DNA from: Brevibacillus brevis
GTDB lineage: Bacteria > Bacillota > Bacilli > Brevibacillales > Brevibacillaceae
Assembly (NCBI RefSeq): GCF_022026395.1
Contig: NZ_CP041767.1
Location: 3,070,501-3,134,500 of the forward strand
DNA length: 64,000 nucleotides
Direction of reading: 5' to 3'
Below the pieces are notes generated by a model. The model was not told where the DNA came from and did no database searches. It saw only the letters and a list, made by a program, of their open reading frames with translations. Made by a program: the position numbers and the translations under genes. Below, one piece after another: positions 1 through 14,300 of this stretch; within the stretch, counting starts at the first letter, position 1, and the number at the start of each line of letters is the position of its first letter.

Positions 1-2395
1 TTGCCCGTAGGCATCAACTGACGATGAATACGCTGGTCCAAGGTGCGTGGGCGTTGATTTTAAGCCGTTACGCAAGTGAGTCGGAAGTAGTATTTGGGAC
101 AACCAATCTGGGACGTCCTGCAGATTTGCGTGGAGTGGACTCCATGGTGGGTCTGTTTATCAACACCCTGCCTGTTCGCGTGCTTTTCTCAGAACAAATG
201 ACGGTGGTCGACTGGCTGCAGAACATCCAACAGGAACAGAGTGAGATACGTCAGTACGAGTTCACACCGCTCGTTGACATCCAAAGCTGGAGCGAAGTGC
301 CGCTCGGACAGGCGTTGTTTGACAGCATACTCGTTTTCGAGAACTACATGTCTGGTGCAAATACAAATGCGAATACAGACATGTCACTAAACACAATCAA
401 AGCAGTTGAGCAGACGAACTATCCATTGACATTGGTGGCGGCGCCTGGCGAAGAGCTAATGCTCAAACTGATTTATGAGACAAATCGATTCGAGCAGATC
501 ACCATGGATAAGGTATTGGCTCAGTTGATCAAAGTATTAGAGTCAATGATGGCTCGGTCTACGGAACATCTCTCTGCCATTTCATTCATCACAGACGAGG
601 AACGCCACAAGCTGTTAGTGGAATGGAACGCAACGGAAACGGAGTATGCGCGTGATACGGTGATGCACCAGCTATTTGAGGCACAAGTAGTCGCGACACC
701 GGATGCGGAAGCTTTAATCGTCGGAGAACAAAGACTGACGTACGCGGAGCTGAACCGACGAGCAAATCAGTTGGCTCACTATCTTCGTTCTCAAGGGATC
801 GGTCCAGAGGTCCTGGTTGCTGTTCTCATGGAACGTACGACCGAGATGATCGTAGCGATGATGGGCATTCTCAAAGCTGGTGGCGCATATGTCCCGATTG
901 ATCCCGCGTATCCCCAAGAGAGAATCGGCTATACACTGGAAGATTCGCATGCGGCGATCGTGTTGACCCAAGGAAGTCTGCTATCCATGCTGCCTGAGCG
1001 TACAGCAAAAGTGATCTGCTTGGATCGAGACTGGGAAGCTATCGCAGAGCAAAGCGAAGAGAACTTGCCGAATTTAGTGGTACCAACGAACCTTTCGTAT
1101 GTCATTTACACCTCGGGCTCGACTGGTCTGCCCAAAGGGGTAGCGATTCAGCACAGCAGTGTCATTGCCTTCATCGCCTGGGCGAAAACCGTCTTTTCGG
1201 CTGAAGAAATGAGTGGGGTGCTTGCTTCGACTTCTATCTGCTTCGATCTGTCTGTCTATGAAATATTCGTGACCTTAGCCTACGGCGGAAAAGTCATCTT
1301 GGCGGACAACGCTTTGCATTTGCCGAGTCTGCCAGCAGGCAACGAAGTGACATTAATCAATACCGTTCCATCTGCCGCCAAAGAACTGGTGCGGATGAAC
1401 GCGATCCCGTCCACGGTACGAGTGGTCAACCTGGCTGGAGAGCCACTGCCAAACACATTGGCGCAAAGTCTGTACGCGCTGGGGCATGTGGAAAAAGTCT
1501 TCAATCTTTATGGTCCGTCTGAAGATACTACTTACTCCACGTATGTACAGGTCACCAAAGGCGCGACGTCAGAACCGACAATCGGTCGTCCTTTGTCCAA
1601 CACACAAGCGTATATTCTCGATGCCAACCTGCAACCTGTACCACTCGGCTTACCTGGGGAACTGTATCTTGGCGGGGAAGGATTGGCGCGCGGGTATCTG
1701 AACCGCCCAGAGCTGACAGCAGAACGATTCTTGTCCAATCCATTCCACACTGACCCGCATGCGCGGATGTATGGCACCGGTGACTTGGTCCGTTATCTCC
1801 CCAATGGACAAATCGAGTATTTGGGACGGATTGACCATCAGGTGAAGATTCGCGGCTATCGAATCGAGTTGGGAGAGTTGGAGGCTGTCCTTCGCACCCA
1901 TCCGGCTGTCAAGGAAGCCGTGGTGATGGCAAGAGAAGACAAGCTGGGTGACAAGCGTCTGGCGGCGTATGTGACGACAAAAGAGGAAAGCAGCGAAGAG
2001 GCCACTGACTTAGCGGTCTGGGCAAAAGCAAAATTGCCGGAGTTTATGGTTCCATCTGTTTTTGTCTGGCTGGACGCTATGCCGCTCACACCGAACGGCA
2101 AGATTGACCGCAAGCAGCTGCCAGAGCCGGAGTGGGGGCAAATGGCTTCCACCCAAGCGTATGTAGCGCCACGCAACCAAACGGAGGAGCTGGTCGCCAC
2201 AATCTGGTCGCAAGTGCTCGGCATCGAAAAAGTCGGGATTTACGATAACTTCTTCGAGCTCGGCGGGCATTCTCTCTTAGCGACACGGGTCATTTCCCGT
2301 CTTCGTGACATGTTTGCAGGAGAAGTACCTATTCGTACTCTTTTCGAAAACCCAACCGTTGCAGAACTATCCGAAGCACTCGGAAGCTTTTTGCA
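1..2395 (+). other. lgrB module for residue 3: C(partial)-A-T, Ala-like
   Basis: The tail of a C domain runs to about 590, the A domain spans about 600-2130 (A3 motif YTSGSTG near 1108), and the T-domain serine is at 2271-2273 (GGHS). The ten-residue specificity code, aligned by eye to GrsA, reads DLYNNALTYK, which fits a small residue. Gramicidin has Ala at position 3. Confidence 0.75.
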
Positions 2396-5300
2396 AGAAA
2401 CAACAGGAGCTTCGATCGAACCTGTTTCACGGGAAGGTCATCTGCCATTGTCCTTTGCGCAGCAGCGTCTATGGTTCCTGGATCGTCTGATGCCAGACAG
2501 TGCCTTGTACAATATCCCGTCCGCGATGCGATTGCACGGAGATTTGAATATGGAGGCGTGGAACAAGAGCTTGCAGGTAATGATCCAGCGCCACGAAAGC
2601 TTGCGGACAACCTTTGACCACGTGGATGGGCAAGCCGTTCAAATCATTCACCCTTACCAAGAACAGCCGCTGCATGTAGTCGATTTGCGGGAGCTTCCAG
2701 CGGACGAGCGCGAAGCAGAAACACAGCGACTGGCGGGAATCGAGGCAGCTACGCCATTTAACCTGAGCGAAGGTCCGTTGTTCCGTACCACCTTGATTCG
2801 CATAAGCGAGCAAGAAGCCGTTTTCTTATTTAACATGCACCATATTATTTTCGATGGCTGGTCTATCGGTATTTTCATCAAAGAAATGAGAGCACTGTAC
2901 GAAGCGTTTGTTCACGGCAAAGAACCTGCATTAGCCGATCTGACACTACAGTACGCCGATTATGCTGTATGGCAACGGAAGTGGATGGAAGAAGATGTAC
3001 TTACGCATCAGCTAGCGTACTGGAAAGAAAAGCTAGTAGATGCCGAACCACTATTGGTTTTGCCGACAGATCGTCCGCGTCCATCCGTTCAAAGCTATGA
3101 TGGCGCGATGTATACCTTTACGCTTCCAGCTGAGCTGTTAGCAAAATTGAGTATACTCAGCCGTGAAGAAGGATCGACACTGTTCATGACCTTGCTGGCT
3201 GGCTTCCAAACTTTGCTCTATCGCTACAGTGGGCAGGAAGACATCCTTGTCGGAAGTCCGGTTGCAGGACGAAATCGGGAGGAGATCGAGTCACTCATCG
3301 GTTTCTTCATTAATACATTGGTGCTCCGTACGGATATGACAGGGGACCCGACATTCCGTGATTTGCTGGCAAGAGTGAAGGAGACGGCGCTAGAAGCCTA
3401 TGCCCATCAGGATCTTCCGTTTGAAAAATTGGTCGATGAACTGGCGCTAGAGCGTAGTCTCAGCTACTCGCCGCTGTTCCAAGTGATGTTTGTCCTCCAA
3501 AACTTCCAGCTTGACCTAGCCGAAAAGGCTGGCATTCGCGTATCGGAATTCAATATGGACAAACACCTTGTCACTGCCAAATATGACCTGACGTTGACGA
3601 TGGCTGAAAGACCAAACGGCTTGATCGCAACATTTGAGTACAATACAGCGCTGTTTGATGAGACGACGATTGTGCGGATGTCACAGCACTTCCATCACTT
3701 ACTTGAAGCCATCGTTCAGATGCCGGAGCAGGCCATTACCCAATTGCCGCTGTTGCCTCAGGCAGAACGGGAGCAATTGCTGGTGGAATGGAACGACACC
3801 ACGACTGCTTACCCACGGGATCAACGCGTCGATCAATTGTTCCAGCAGATCGCGATGCGTTACCCGGATCGTATTGCGGTGGTAACGGGAGACCAGAGTC
3901 TCACCTACACCCAATTGGAGACACGAGCCAACCAAGTGGCCAACTACCTGCAAAAACAAGGCGTTCGCCCAGGTTCACTCGTCGGTATTTGTGTGAAGCG
4001 TTCGCTCGAAATGCTGATCGGGGTGCTCGGGATTCTCAAAGCTGGTGGGGCTTACGTACCGTTGGATTCAGATTATCCAAAAGAACGTCTGGCATACATG
4101 ATGGACGACGCTCGAGTCACCGTTTTGCTCACGCAGGAGCAGCTTCTATCGTCACTCCCATCCAGTGAGCATACCGTGCTTTGTCTGGATCGCGACTGGG
4201 CGATGATAGCCGAAGAAAGTGAACGGGCACCTGACATTGACACCACAGCGGAAAGTCTCGCTTACGTGATTTACACCTCTGGCTCTACCGGCTTGCCAAA
4301 AGGAACGCTTGTCATCCATCGAGGCATTGTCCGTCTCGTCAAAGAAACCGACTATGTGACGATTACTGAGCAGGACGTTTTCCTGCAAGCGTCCACGGTA
4401 TCGTTCGATGCGGCGACCTTTGAGATTTGGGGCAGCTTGCTGAATGGGGCAAAGCTGGTGCTGATGCCACCGGATCTGCCTTCCCTGGAAGAACTGGGGC
4501 AAGTCATTCAGACGCACAAGGTTACGACGCTTTGGCTGACGGCGGGTCTGTTCACCCTGATGGTGGATTATCACAAAGAGTACTTGAAGGGAGTTCGACA
4601 ACTGCTCGTCGGTGGAGATGTCGTTTCGGTTCCTCACGTAAGAAAAGCGTTGGAAATCGAAGGGATCACGATTATCAACGGGTACGGCCCAACGGAAAAC
4701 ACGACATTCACCTGCTGCTACCCAGTCACGGAGCTGCCAGAGACGATCAGTTCTTTCCCGATTGGCCGTCCTATCAAAAATACGACTGTGTACGTATTGG
4801 ATAGCCAAATGCAGCCCGTCCCGATTGGCGTAACAGGTGAACTGTACATCGGCGGAGATGGTCTGGCCCAAGGATACCTGAACCGTCCTGACTTGACCGA
4901 AGAACGCTTTGTACCAAACCCGTTCTCAACTGATCTGCAGGCACGACTTTATCGGACGGGTGACTTGGTTCGTTACCTGCCAGATGGTGTTATCGAATTC
5001 ATCGGACGAATCGACAATCAGGTAAAAATCCGCGGATTCCGCATCGAGCTGAGTGAAGTAGAGGCAGTTTTAGCCAAACATCCTGCTCTTGCCGCATCCG
5101 TCGTCATTGTCCGCGAAGATGAACTGGGCAAAAAACAGCTCGTCGCTTATGCGGTCAAGCAAGCCGAGCAGGAGGTTGACACAGCCGAGCTGCGCCAGCA
5201 CTTCAAAGCACATGTTCCGGATTATATGGTGCCATCTGCTTTCGTCATGCTGGATGAAATGCCGCTTACGCCAAACGGGAAAGTAGACCGTCGGGCCCTG

Positions 5301-8300
5301 CCAAAACCTAACTATGCGTACACAAGTAATGAGCACTACGTTGCACCACATACCTTGATCGAGCACAAATTGTCTGAGATTTGGCAAGACGTTCTCAGAA
5401 TCGACGAAATCAGTATCAACTCCAACTTCTTCGAACTCGGAGGAGACTCGATCCTGAGTATCCAAATCGTCTCTCGGGCTAACCAAGCAGGGATTCGTCT
5501 TACACCTAAACAGATCTTTGAAAACCAAACAATCGCTGAACTGGCAGCTCTTGTTTCCACAACTGGAAACGGGGAAAGTGCTATTCAACTGGCGGAACAA
5601 GGCCTCGTGACTGGCAATGTGTTGCTTACGCCAATCCAGAAGTGGTTCTTTGCCGCAAATCAACCGTCTATCCATCACTGGAACCAATCCTTCTTGTTGA
5701 CAGTCGAGGAACCGGTTGATACAAGCGCCATGGAGCGTGCCATTACCGAGTTGCTTGCACACCACGATGCTTTGCGCATGCGTTATACCAACAACGACGG
5801 TATATGGTCACAGCACATCGAGGGCTTGGGCGAACCTATACCTTTCCATTTGGTTGATTTGTCTGGCATCTCACCAGAGGAACAATTCACGAGATTGGAA
5901 GAAATTGCAGGCGAGAAGCAAGCAAGTCTGAACATCACGGAAGGCCCCTTGTTACGAGCTGTGTACTTCCACCTTGGAAAAGGACGCGCGGGACGACTGC
6001 TGCTCGTTGTTCATCACTTGGTAGTCGATGGGGTATCCTGGCGCATTTTGCTGGAAGACTTGCAGTTGGCCTATGAACAAGCGGTAAATGGTCAGGAGGT
6101 GCAATTCCCTTCAAAAACGACCTCGTTTAAGGCATGGGCTGAACAGTTACACACTTATGCCAACTCTGATTTGCTTGAAAAGGAGAAAGCTTTTTGGGCA
6201 AACCAAGCGTATGAAGTGGAACCACTTCCTGTCGACCGTACGTATGAGCCAGCGCAAAACACGGAGGCATCCACGAAACAGATTACACTTACTCTGACCG
6301 CCGAAGAGACGCGCAACTTGCTTCACGAGACGCTTCCTTCCTACCGTCTGCAAATGAATGACGTATTGCTTGCTTCCTTGGCAAAAGCGCTGAATCGCTG
6401 GACAGGAAAAGAGACGATGGTCGTCACTCTGGAAGGGCATGGACGCGAGGAGATTATCGAGGGAGCAGATTTATCCCATACGGTTGGCTGGTTCACAAGT
6501 ATGTACCCGATACAGATTTCTATCGAGCAAGAAAAACCTTGGGGGTATACGCTGAAGACGGTCAAGGAACAGCTCCGCCGGATTCCCAATAAGGGTGTGG
6601 GCTACGGAATTTTGCGATATCTAAGTGATGATCTTGAACTACAACATCAGCTGAACGCTCAACCGAAACCGCAAATCAGCTTCAACTACCTCGGGCAATT
6701 TGATCAGACGGTGGCCGTTTCCTCTACGTTTGGCATAGCGTCTGAATGCAGTGGAGCCAATCTTGCCCCTGATTCGATTCGAGAGAACTTGCTCGATGTC
6801 ATTAGTGCGGTGACAGGAGATCAGCTACACGTCACTTGGTTGTACAACGAAAACATCCATGACGAACAGACGATTGCGGCGATTGCTGATGATTACATGG
6901 AAGCATTGCGGGAGATTATGTCTTACACGCAATCAGCAGAAGAAATCGGCTACACACCGTCAGACTTCCCATTGGCTAATCTAAATCAGCAGTCTATCGA
7001 CAAATATATCGCTTCGGATCGTCAGCTCGAAAGTGTATACTCGCTGACCCCACTACAAGAGGGGATGCTGTTCCACTCCCTGTATGAACAAGAGGGCGGC
7101 GATTATGTTGTACAGTTCCTCATGACAGTGCGAGATATTCGCTTGGAAGCATTCGAGCAAGCATGGCAGAGAACAGTCGACCGTCATGCGATTCTTCGTA
7201 CCTCCTTTATCTGGGAAGGCTTGGAACAACCGCATCAAATCGTCCGAAAACAAGTAAAAGCAAGCGTGGAAATAATCGACCTACGTCATGTGGATGTCGA
7301 TAAGCAGGAAGCTGAAATCCAATCCTACATGGAAAAAGACCGGGTGCGAAACTTCCAGCTTAATCAGGCGCCATTAATGCGTTGGACATTGTTTTCCACA
7401 GACGATAATACGTACCGCTTCTTATGGAGCTTCCATCATATCTTGCTAGATGGCTGGAGTATGCCAATTGTCTTGCAAGATTGGCAGGCAAGTTATCAAG
7501 CGATCGATAAAGGCGCAGAAGAAAAATTAGAAGCAGTCCAACCATTCAGTCGCTATATCGCATGGCTCCATAAGCAAGATAAGCAAGTTGCGGAGCGCTA
7601 TTGGCGGGAGCAGTTAAAAGGCTTCTACGAATCAACGCCACTTGCTATGGGAAAAGCAGGCAGTCATGCCATACAGCCTAAAGCCTACAGAGATCGTACC
7701 GTTTACTTGTCCAAAGAAGTAACGGCCCACCTGCAAGCTTTTGCCCGCCAGCAGCAGTTGACGCTAAATACGCTGGTGCAAGGGGCATGGGCACTGATCC
7801 TGAGCGGTTACAGCGGATCAGATGATGTTGTCTTTGGAACGACAGTTTCTGGTCGTCCAGCAGAGCTGCCAGGAGTGGAAAACATGGTAGGACTCTTTAT
7901 TAATACACTACCTGTCCGCGTCATGTTTGACCCAAGCCAAACAATACAAGAATGGTTACAAAAACTGCAAAAGACACAATTAGACATACGCCAGTACGAG
8001 AACACACCACTTGTAGACGTCCAAGGCTGGAGTGAGGTTCCACATGGACAATCGTTGTTTGATAGTATTCTCGTTTTTGAAAACTACTTGAATAGCACAA
8101 GTGAGGGGTCAGATTCCGGAGTGTCGCTGAGTGAAGTCCAAGCAGTGGAGCAAACCAATTACCCATTGACTTTGGTAGTGGCTCCTGGCGATGAACTTGC
8201 TCTCAAATTGATCTATGAGCAAGGACGTTTTGATACGGAATCAGTTGTGAAAGTATTGGAACAGATGTCTCAGGTTCTACATGCCCTAACCGCTCAAGCG

Positions 8301-11300
8301 GAACAGCCGTTGCGTACACTTTCCTTCATCACAGACGAAGAACGCCACAAGCTGTTAGTAGAATGGAACGCAACGGAAACGGAATATGCTCGTGACGCGG
8401 TGATGCACCAGCTATTTGAAGCACAAGTAGTCGCAACACCGGATGCGGAAGCTCTAATTGTCGGAGAAGAAAGACTGACGTACGCGGAGCTGAACCGACG
8501 AGCAAACCAGTTGGCGCACTATCTGCGTTCTCAAGGGATCGGTCCAGAGGTCCTGGTTGCTGTTCTCATGGAACGTACGACTGAGATGATCGTAGCGATG
8601 ATGGGCATTCTCAAAGCTGGTGGCGCATATGTCCCGATTGATCCTGCGTATCCACAAGAGAGAATCGGCTATACGCTGGAAGATTCGCATGCGGCGATCG
8701 TGTTGACCCAAGGAAGTCTGCTATCCATGCTGCCTGAGCGTACAGCAAAAGTGATCTGCTTGGATCGAGACTGGGAGGCTATCGCAGAGCAAAGCGAAGA
8801 GAACTTGCCTAATCTGGTAGAGCCAACGAACCTTTCGTATGTCATTTACACCTCGGGCTCGACTGGTCTGCCCAAAGGGGTAGCGATTCAGCACAGCAGT
8901 GTCATTGCCTTCATCGCCTGGGCGAAAACCGTCTTTTCGGCTGAAGAAATGAGTGGGGTGCTCGCCTCGACTTCTATCTGCTTCGATCTGTCTGTCTATG
9001 AAATATTCGTGACCTTAGCCTACGGCAGAAAAGTCATCTTGGCGGACAACGCCTTGCATTTGCCGAGTCTGCCAGCAGTCAACGAAGTGACATTAATCAA
9101 TACCGTTCCATCTGCCGCCAAAGAACTGGTGCGGATGAACGCGATCCCGTCAACGGTACGAGTGGTCAACCTGGCTGGAGAGCCACTGCCAAATACATTG
9201 GCGCAAAGTTTATACGCACTGGGGCATGTCGAAAAAGTCTTTAATCTCTATGGTCCGTCTGAGGATACGACCTACTCCACGTATGTACAGGTCACCAAAG
9301 GTGCGACGTCAGAACCGACAATCGGTCGTCCTTTGTCCAACACACAAGCGTATATTCTCGATGCCAACTTGCAACCTGTACCGTTGGGCTTACCTGGGGA
9401 ACTGTATCTTGGCGGGGAAGGCTTGGCGCGCGGGTATCTGAACCGCCCAGAGCTGACAGCAGAACGATTCTTGTCCAATCCATTCCACACTGACCCAAAT
9501 GCGCGGATGTATGGCACTGGGGACTTGGTCCGCTATCTCCCCAATGGACAAATCGAGTATTTGGGACGGATTGACCATCAGGTGAAGATTCGCGGTTATC
9601 GAATCGAGCTGGGAGAGTTGGAGGCTGTCCTCCGCACCCATCCGGCTGTCAAGGAAGCCGTGGTGATGGCGAGAGAAGACAGACTGGGTGACAAACGTCT
9701 GGCGGCGTACGTGACGACAAAAGAGGAAACTTGGGAAGAGAGCACTGACTTAGCGGTCTGGGCAAAAGCAAAATTGCCGGAGTTTATGGTTCCATCTGTT
9801 TTTGTCTGGCTGGACACTATGCCGCTCACACCGAACGGCAAGATTGACCGGAAGCAGCTGCCAGAGCCGGAGTGGGGGCAAATGGCTTCCACCCAAGCGT
9901 ATGTAGCGCCACGCAACCAAACGGAGGAACTGGTCGCCACAATCTGGTCGCAAGTGCTCGGCATCGAAAAAGTTGGAGTCCATGATAACTTCTTCGAGCT
10001 TGGCGGACATTCTCTCTTAGCGACACGGGTCATTTCCCGTCTTCGTGACATCTTTGCAGGAGAAGTACCGATCAGGACTCTTTTCGAAAACCCAACCGTT
10101 GCAGAACTATCCGAAGCACTCGGAAGCTTTTTGCAAGAAACATCAGGAGCTTCGATCGAACCTGTTTCACGGGAAGGTCATCTGCCATTGTCTTTTGCGC
10201 AACAACGCCTGTGGTTCCTGGATCGTCTGATGCCAAACAGTGCCTTGTACAACATCCCGTCCGCGATGCGATTGCACGGGGATCTGGATATCGAGGCTTG
10301 GAACAAGAGCTTGCAGGTCCTGATCCAGCGCCACGAAAGCTTGCGGACAACCTTTGACCACGTAGATGGGCAAGCCGTGCAAATGATTCACCCTTACCAA
10401 GAGCAGTCGGTTCGTGTCATCGACTTGCGGGAGCTATCAGCGGACGAGCGCGAAGCAGAAACACAGCGTTTGGCGGGAATCGAGGCAGCTACGCCATTCA
10501 ACCTGAGCGAAGGTCCGTTGTTCCGTACCACCTTGATTCGCATAAGCGAGCAAGAAACGGTCTTCCTTTTGAACATGCATCACATCATCTCTGACGGTTG
10601 GTCGATGGGAGTATTCATTCGCGAATGGTTCACTTCCTACGAAGCGATTAGCCAAAACGCCATACCAGATTTAGTTGATTTGCCTGTGCAGTATGCTGAC
10701 TACGCGGCTTGGCAACGTGACTGGCTCCAAGGTTCGGTATTAGACGAACAGCTTTCTTACTGGAGTGAAAAATTAAGTGGTGCTGAACCGCTTCTCACTT
10801 TGCCGACTGACCGTTCACGTCCTGCTGTACAAACGTACGAGGGAGCGATTTACTCAACGACGCTCGCAGGTGAACTTCTCGACAAATTACAAGCACTTAG
10901 CCGTGAAGAAGGATCGACGTTGTTCATGACCTTGCTGGCTGCCTTCCAAACTTTGCTCTACCGCTACAGTGGACAGGAAGACATCCTCGTCGGAAGCCCA
11001 GTCGCAGGACGCAATAGACAAGAGACGGAACAATTGATTGGATTCTTCATTAATACATTGGTGCTTCGTACGGATATGTCAGGGGACCCGACATTCCGTG
11101 ATTTGCTGGCAAGAGTGAAGGAGACCGCGCTAGGAGCCTATGCCCATCAGGATCTTCCGTTTGAAAAATTGGTCGATGAACTGGCGCTAGAGCGTAGTCT
11201 CAGCTACTCGCCGCTGTTCCAAGTGATGTTTGTCCTTCAGAACTTCCAGCTAGATTTAGATGAAAAGGCTGACATTCGCGTATCGGAATTGGATATGGAC

Positions 11301-14300
11301 AAGCACCTTGTCACCGCCAAATATGACCTGACGTTGACGATGGCAGAAAAGCAAAACGGATTGATCGCAACATTTGAGTACAATACAGCGCTGTTTGATG
11401 AAACGACGATTGTGCGGATGTCACAGCACTTCCATCACTTACTCGAAGCCATCGTTCAGATGCCGGAGCAAACCATTACCCAATTGCCGTTTTTGCCTCA
11501 GGCAGAACGGAAGCAACTGCTAGTGGAATGGAACGACACCACGACGGCTTACCCACGGGATCAACGCGTCGATCAATTGTTCCAGCAGACCGCGATTCGC
11601 TACCCGAATCGAATAGCAGTGGTAGCGGGAGGCCAGAGTCTCACCTACTCCCAGTTAGAGACGCGAGCCAACCAAGTGGCCAACTACCTGCAAAAACAAG
11701 GCGTTCGCCCAGGTTCACTCGTTGGTATTTGCGTAAAGCGTTCGCTCGAAATGCTGATCGGGGTGCTCGGGATTCTCAAAGCTGGTGGAGCTTACGTACC
11801 GCTCGATTCGGATTATCCGAAGGAACGTCTGGCATACATGATGGACGATGCTCGAGTCACCGTTTTACTTACGCAGGAGCAACTTCTACCGTCACTCCCA
11901 TCCAGTGAGCATACCGTGATTTGTCTGGATCGCGACTGGGTGATGATTGCCGAAGAAAGTGAACAGGCACCTGACATTGACACCACAGCGGAAAGTCTCG
12001 CTTACGTGATTTACACCTCTGGCTCTACCGGATTGCCAAAAGGAACGCTTGTCATCCATCGAGGCATTGTCCGTCTCGTCAAAGAAACCGATTATGTGAC
12101 GATCACAGACCAGGACGTTTTCCTGCAAGCATCGACAGTATCATTCGATGCGGCGACCTTTGAGATTTGGGGCAGCTTGCTGAATGGGGCAAAGCTGGTG
12201 CTGATGCCACCGGATCTGCCTTCCCTGGAAGAACTGGGGCAAGCCATTCAGACGCACAAGGTTACGACGCTTTGGCTGACGGCGGGTCTGTTCACCCTGA
12301 TGGTGGATTATCACAAAGAGTACTTGAAGGGAGTTCGACAACTGCTCGTCGGTGGAGATGTCGTCTCGGTTCCTCACGTAAGAAAAGCGTTGGAAATCGA
12401 AGGGATCACGATTATCAACGGGTACGGCCCAACGGAAAACACGACATTCACCTGCTGCTACCCAGTCACGGAGCTGCCAGAGACGATCAGTTCTTTCCCG
12501 ATTGGCCGTCCTATCAAAAATACGACTGTGTACGTATTGGATAGCCAAATGCAGCCCGTCCCGATTGGCGTAACAGGTGAACTGTACATCGGCGGAGATG
12601 GTCTGGCCCAAGGATACCTGAACCGTCCTGACTTGACAGAAGAGCGCTTTGTACCAAACCCGTTCTCAACTGATCTGCAGGCACGACTTTATCGGACGGG
12701 TGACTTGGTTCGTTACCTGCTAGATGGTGTTATCGAATTCATCGGACGAATCGACAATCAGGTAAAAATCCGCGGATTCCGCATCGAGCTAAGTGAAGTA
12801 GAGGCAGTTTTAGCCAAGCATCCTGCTCTTGCCGCATCCGTCGTCATTGTCCGCGAAGATGAACCGGGCAAGAAACAGCTCGTCGCTTATGCGGTCAAGC
12901 AAGCCGAGCAGGAGGTTGACACAGCCGAGCTGCGCCAACACTTCAAAGCACATGTTCCGGATTATATGGTGCCATCTGCTTTCGTCATGCTGGATGAAAT
13001 GCCGCTTACGCCAAACGGGAAAGTAGACAGAAAAGCACTTCCAATGCCTGTCTATGATCGCAGCCAAGATGTTGATTCGTTTACAGAGGCTACCAACGTT
13101 ATCGAACAAAAACTGGCGGAAATCTGGTGCGGCGTTCTGCGAATGGATCGCATCGGCATTCACGATAACTTTTTTGAGCTTGGGGGCGACTCCATCCTCA
13201 GCATTCAAATCGTCGCGCGTGCAAACAAAGCTGGCATCCATCTAACTCCGAAAAACCTTTTCGATCATCAAACGATTGCAGAGTTGGCAAAGGTTGCAGG
13301 CCAAAGCACGAAAATGGAAGCAGAGCAAGGAATGGTAACAGGTGAAGCTCCATTATTGCCGATCCAAAAATGGTTCTTCGAGCAAGAGCAACCAACGCCA
13401 CATCACTGGAACCAATCGATGCTCCTGCAAGTGAACGAACAATTGGACGAAGAGCATCTGGAGCAAGCCATTTCCCACCTGCTTGCTCACCACGACGCGC
13501 TCCGCCTTCGTTATACCTACACTGATGGACAGTGGAAGCAGACTCACGCTGAAGTCCAATCGGAACCCATGCTCATCGTGGAGGATCTGAGCATGATCTC
13601 GCCGGCTCAGCACATGAGAAGAATCGAAAAGCTTTCACACCAAGCACAAGCGAGCCTAGATTTGGAAAACGGACCGCTCATGAAGATCGTCTATTTCGAT
13701 CTCGGGTATGATCGACCGGGCCGTTTGCTGATAGTCATCCACCATTTGGCGGTAGACGGCGTTTCGTGGCGTGTTTTGATCGAAGACTTGCAAACGGCAT
13801 ATAGACAGGCTGCGGAGGGAACAGAGATTCAATTGCCAGCAAAAACAACCTCCTACAAGGCATGGGCAGTAAAAATGAATGAGTACGCAGCTTCTGAACG
13901 TATTATCGCTGAAAAGGAGTACTGGATAGCTGCAGCAGAAGAGATGGTGTCCTTTACATCGCCAATCCATAACAGTGAGTCGAACACAGAAGGGAACTGC
14001 CGGACGATAACAATTGCAATGGAGGAGGAAGAGACAGAAACCCTGCTACAAAAAGTACCGTCCCGTTACCGCGTGCAAATCAATGATGTTCTATTGACCG
14101 CGTTAGCATTGGCACACGCCAAATGGACGGGAGAACAAGCCCTGTTAGTCAACCTAGAAGGCCACGGTCGTGAAGAATTGTTCTCGGAGGTCGATCTCTC
14201 CCGTACGGTCGGCTGGTTTACGTCCATGTATCCACTCTTGATTCGACTGAATCAGAACATGTCTCAGGAAAATGCGCTGGAAAGAGTCAAAGAAAAGCTT

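Noticed and set aside
4152..4871. Long open frame on the minus strand inside lgrB (239 codons)
   Set aside because: It lies wholly antisense to a conserved A domain, recurs in part at the duplicated copy, and has no recognisable protein features; it is a by-product of codon bias.
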